From: an uncultured Bacteroidales bacterium
Lineage (GTDB): Bacteria > Bacteroidota > Bacteroidia > Bacteroidales > UBA932
Assembly (NCBI GenBank): GCA_946415795.1
Contig: CAMKTW010000066.1
Coordinates: 1 to 8,338 of the forward strand
Direction: 5' to 3'
Length of the DNA: 8,338 bases
The notes under the pieces are model-generated. The model saw nothing but the letters and a program-made list of their open reading frames with translations. It searched no databases and was not told the origin of the DNA. A program made the position numbers and the translations under genes. This document shows positions 6,156 through 8,338 of this stretch, piece by piece (the first letter of the stretch is position 1; each line of letters begins with the position of its first letter).

Positions 6156-6519
6156 ATCCCAAGGCATTGAATGCATCTGGCAGATAGTTCACCTCAACCA
6201 CCTCTCCGGCATCGAATAATACCGTCACCACATCAAACTTAATTTCCTTGCAGGTTGGATTTCTGGCATAATAGGCTTTGGCCGCCCTTACCAGCTTAAG
6301 CCGCTTCTGATGGGTAACATTGTCAGAAGGGTCAAAACCATCCCCGGCGTTAAGCGTCTTCACCTCCACGATCCTCACACAATTGCAATCCTCCATAACC
6401 AGGTCCACCTCCAGGTGGCCCGAACGCCAGTTACGCTGTACCAGATGCAGTCCGCACCTAAGCAGATACTCCAGAGCGACATCCTCTCCCCTTCTTCCCA
6501 ACAACCCCGTGCCGTTCAT
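6154..6519 (-). CDS. yraN: YraN family protein (UPF0102), predicted endonuclease-like fold
   Basis: A 121-residue protein of the widespread YraN/UPF0102 family, of normal length. It has the family layout: L-G-R-R-G-E-D-V-A (7-15), Y-L-L-R-C-G (18-23), Q-R-N-W-R (28-32), then the restriction-endonuclease-like core E-V-D-L-V (37-41) and V-E-V-K (51-54), followed by Q-K-R-L-K-L-V-R-A-A-K-A-Y-Y (71-84) and F-D-V-V-T-V (95-100). The likely PD-(D/E)XK-type residues Glu12, Asp39, Glu52 and Lys54 are all present, which suggests possible metal-dependent nuclease activity. The family has no firmly established function, though links to DNA handling have been proposed. It starts 5 nt after the stop of the upstream membrane-protein gene, with an AAGGA stretch before the ATG, and is last in the tmk operon. 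Its stop codon lies in the T-run of the convergent helicase terminator, so its own transcripts probably end further on, by an unseen signal. Confidence 0.93.
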   Translation of the reverse strand: MNGTGLLGRRGEDVALEYLLRCGLHLVQRNWRSGHLEVDLVMEDCNCVRIVEVKTLNAGDGFDPSDNVTHQKRLKLVRAAKAYYARNPTCKEIKFDVVTVLFDAGEVVEVNYLPDAFNALG

Positions 6520-6524
6520 ATTCG

Positions 6525-7724
6525 TTATTCCTTTTTCCTGAAGAATACTATGAATTTTGCCAGACAGAGCAAGATAAACACCACCACCACTGTCTCCATC
6601 GACATCCGCTGGCGGTTAAGAGTCATAAGCAGAATGAACTCGGGATCCTCCTGACCGCAGAAACCATCAGTCTGGCGCATTGCACGGAAGGCGGTCCACT
6701 TGCGTATGATGATCCCCTCGTCCAGCAGCGTGACACCGCCGTTGCTGCGGTTGAGCGTCATCAGCAGCTTGAGATCGGCGAGGTTTACAGGGCAGTCATC
6801 AGGCAGCCCCTCTATCTTGTCTGAGGCCACCAACACAAACGCCAGACCCTGCGCCACTGCTCCCTCCTTAACTTTTAAGATGGGCTCCAGGCCGTGTCTG
6901 CGGTCAAACTTGTCGGGATGGTAGATGGTCATCATCAACAGTTTGTCCTGCTCCAGAAGGCGGGTGGTGATATCGGTTCCGTCCGGAGCCTCAACTCTGA
7001 AATCTGCGTCCGAGGCATTAGCCAACAATCCATTCGATTTGGTCACGGCATCCACAAAGGTCCAGGTAGAATCGGGCAGGTTATCCAGCGTGAAAGACTC
7101 CTGAACCCCGTCCTTTTCATATATGAACACTGTCTCGTAGAGATCCGCGGCGCTGCGGGAAGGGGCGGCCTTGATCTCATTACCCACCTTGTAACCGGTG
7201 AATTCTGTAAGAGGTGCCCAGAGGAAGGTCTGCAGCAGTACTGCTACCGCAAGGGCGGCGAATAAACAGAAAAACACCCACTCCAATGCGGGATAAGTAT
7301 AACGTCCCACCACTTTGCGCGAGCAAAATATTATAATGACGCAAGGCAGCAGGATCACATTCTTGAAAAAGGTCTGCCAGTTGGTAAGGTGCACCGCCTC
7401 GCCAAAGCATCCGCAATCAGCTATCGGGTTGAAAAGGGCCAGATAGAGGGTGAGCGGAGTGAATACCGCCACCAGCAGCAGCGCCACCCATGCGGCCAGG
7501 TGAAAGCGCAGGCGCAGCAGCAGGGCGACTCCTGTGAGGAACTCAGTCAAGGCAAGGGCTATGCCCAGAGCCAGCGCCGCCGGCTCAAGGAAGCCGATAT
7601 GGAAAGCGTTTAAATACTCCTTGATGACCAGAGATGTACCGACTGGCGAAAGAAGCTTGACGAAACCGGAGAAAATGAACACCAGACCGACTATCAGCCT
7701 GCAGAAGCGCGCCAGATGTTTCAT
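6525..7724 (-). CDS. DoxX/MauE-like membrane protein with degenerate thioredoxin-like domain
   Basis: A 399-residue inner-membrane protein. Residues about 1-137 form a four-helix DoxX/MauE-type domain: R-L-I-V-G-L-V-F-I-F-S-G-F-V-K (9-23), helices near 46-70 and 77-97, then the hallmark D-C-G-C-F-G (103-108) and a helix near 122-135. MauE-like proteins are linked to disulfide or redox maturation, and Cys104/Cys106 are candidate redox residues. A fifth helix spans 147-168. Residues about 195-372 look like a thioredoxin-fold domain without a CXXC: strand-like L-L-M-M-T-I-Y-H (262-269) and L-A-F-V-L-V-A (294-300), then L-K-L-L-M-T-L-N-R-S-N-G-G-V-T-L-L. A sixth helix (377-395) and R-K-K-E end it. 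This architecture recurs in Bacteroidota DoxX-family proteins of unknown role. The ATG overlaps the tmk stop (ATGA), which argues for translational coupling. The peptide L-L-M-T-L-N-R occurs twice (320-326, 365-371). The substrate is unknown. Confidence 0.88.
   Translation of the reverse strand: MKHLARFCRLIVGLVFIFSGFVKLLSPVGTSLVIKEYLNAFHIGFLEPAALALGIALALTEFLTGVALLLRLRFHLAAWVALLLVAVFTPLTLYLALFNPIADCGCFGEAVHLTNWQTFFKNVILLPCVIIIFCSRKVVGRYTYPALEWVFFCLFAALAVAVLLQTFLWAPLTEFTGYKVGNEIKAAPSRSAADLYETVFIYEKDGVQESFTLDNLPDSTWTFVDAVTKSNGLLANASDADFRVEAPDGTDITTRLLEQDKLLMMTIYHPDKFDRRHGLEPILKVKEGAVAQGLAFVLVASDKIEGLPDDCPVNLADLKLLMTLNRSNGGVTLLDEGIIIRKWTAFRAMRQTDGFCGQEDPEFILLMTLNRQRMSMETVVVVFILLCLAKFIVFFRKKE
6612..6767 (-). 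repeat. 21-bp imperfect direct repeat within the DoxX-like gene
   Basis: Units at 6612-6632 and 6747-6767 agree at 18 of 21 bases and lie 135 bp (45 codons) apart in the same frame. Both encode L-L-M-T-L-N-R, and all three differences are synonymous. Similarity does not extend into the flanks on either side. It could be an old short duplication or convergence of two strand/helix segments. Confidence 0.6.
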
Positions 7725-8338
7725 AGCCTACCCTTAATCATTTCAAAGATGGGTTCGGGGGGAAGGATATCGCCGGTTGCGGGATCTGCGCAGTCTATCC
7801 GGATGAAACCAGGGTCGTTGGCACAGCAGGCCAGATACACTGCGCGCACCTTTTTCTGGAACTCGATGTCTGCCTCGTGGATATCCTGGGCGCCGTCCAG
7901 ATAGTCGCGGTCGCTGCCGCTGCGCTGATGGTTCAGCCTGGACTCCACAAATCCAATGGGGACATCCAGAAACAGGTTCAGGTCGGGCCGGGGTATGTCA
8001 AAGATATTGTACTCCAGATTGAAAATCCACTCACGTAACTTCTGCGCCTTCACAGGGTTGGCCAGCTTGGAGGTCTGGAATGCAATGTTGCTGTAAACAT
8101 AGCGGTCCAGTACCACACAGCAGCCATCATCGAGCCATTCTTTTATCTGCTGCGCCGCGGCGTGCCGGTCCTCTGCGAACAGCAGCGCCACCAGCTGCGG
8201 ATGCACCGCCTCGTTGGAGCCGTACTCCCCTTTCAGGAAATTGGAAATCAACCCGCCGAACGGCTGCACATCGTACCTGGGAAAATGGAGATACTTGAGC
8301 TTTTTGCCGCTCTGCTCCAGATAATTGCACAGCATCTT
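7721..8338 (-). CDS. tmk: Thymidylate (dTMP) kinase, lacking its N-terminus because of the window edge
   Basis: The frame is open to the right edge, giving 205 residues; the first residues with the P-loop lie outside. An ATG at 8335 is probably internal, since it would leave the protein without an ATP-binding loop. Numbered from that Met, the dTMP kinase features are F-P-R-Y-D (18-22), E-D-R-H-A (55-59), L-D-R-Y-V-Y-S-N-I-A-F-Q (76-87, the DRY motif that binds dTMP and magnesium), P-D-L-N-L-F-L-D-V-P (117-126) and a basic lid with R-S-G-S-D-R-D-Y-L (138-146) followed by D-I-H-E (151-154) and F-Q-K-K-V-R. The C-terminus L-P-P-E-P-I-F-E-M-I is also typical. The enzyme makes dTDP from dTMP and ATP in the cytoplasm for DNA synthesis. 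Its TGA overlaps the next ATG by 4 nt (ATGA), so it heads or precedes the membrane-protein and yraN genes in one operon. Confidence 0.95.
   Translation of the reverse strand, partial: KMLCNYLEQSGKKLKYLHFPRYDVQPFGGLISNFLKGEYGSNEAVHPQLVALLFAEDRHAAAQQIKEWLDDGCCVVLDRYVYSNIAFQTSKLANPVKAQKLREWIFNLEYNIFDIPRPDLNLFLDVPIGFVESRLNHQRSGSDRDYLDGAQDIHEADIEFQKKVRAVYLACCANDPGFIRIDCADPATGDILPPEPIFEMIKGRL

Overview
The window looks like the chromosome of a member of the Bacteroidota, most likely Bacteroidales. The reasons are a Bacteroides-type NqrABC set of about 450, 370 and 290 residues, TAnnTTTG-type -7 promoter boxes in the one divergent intergenic region, few Shine-Dalgarno sites, and a DoxX/MauE-plus-degenerate-thioredoxin membrane protein typical of that group. 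Base composition is moderately GC-rich for the phylum (estimated by eye), so a lineage such as Rikenellaceae or an uncultured gut relative fits better than a low-GC Bacteroides. That last placement is inference.

Region 1 (1-3457, minus strand) is the 5' part of the operon for the Na+-translocating NADH:quinone oxidoreductase. It reads nqrA, nqrB, nqrC, nqrD with gaps of 1, 13 and 1 nt; nqrD is cut by the window start, and nqrE and nqrF are expected beyond it. The complex takes electrons from NADH, passes them through Fe-S and flavin centres to quinone, and exports Na+. Two things stand out. NqrC carries a tail of about 50 residues, very rich in Cys and Glu, after its normal end. The FMN-attachment motif in NqrB reads S-C-A-T rather than the usual S-G-A-T.

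Region 2 (3458-3548) is a 91-bp divergent promoter region. A good Bacteroidota promoter drives nqrA, and an opposing -7 box sits only 4 nt before the helicase ATG, which predicts a leaderless or near-leaderless helicase mRNA. The two promoters overlap physically.

Region 3 (3549-6155, plus strand) holds one complete UvrD/PcrA-type DNA helicase with a long low-complexity linker and a C-terminal Tudor-like domain. An inverted repeat spans its stop codon, and a strong GCAA-loop intrinsic terminator follows.

Region 4 (6154-8338, minus strand) is a compact operon: tmk (dTMP kinase, its P-loop end outside the window), a DoxX/MauE-like membrane protein fused to a cysteine-poor thioredoxin-like domain, and yraN. 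tmk and the membrane gene overlap by 4 nt (ATGA), and yraN follows after 5 nt. It converges on the helicase gene.

There is no RNA gene, insertion sequence, CRISPR array or phage feature. The window is mostly conserved core genome. The best candidate for something undescribed is the Cys-rich NqrC tail.
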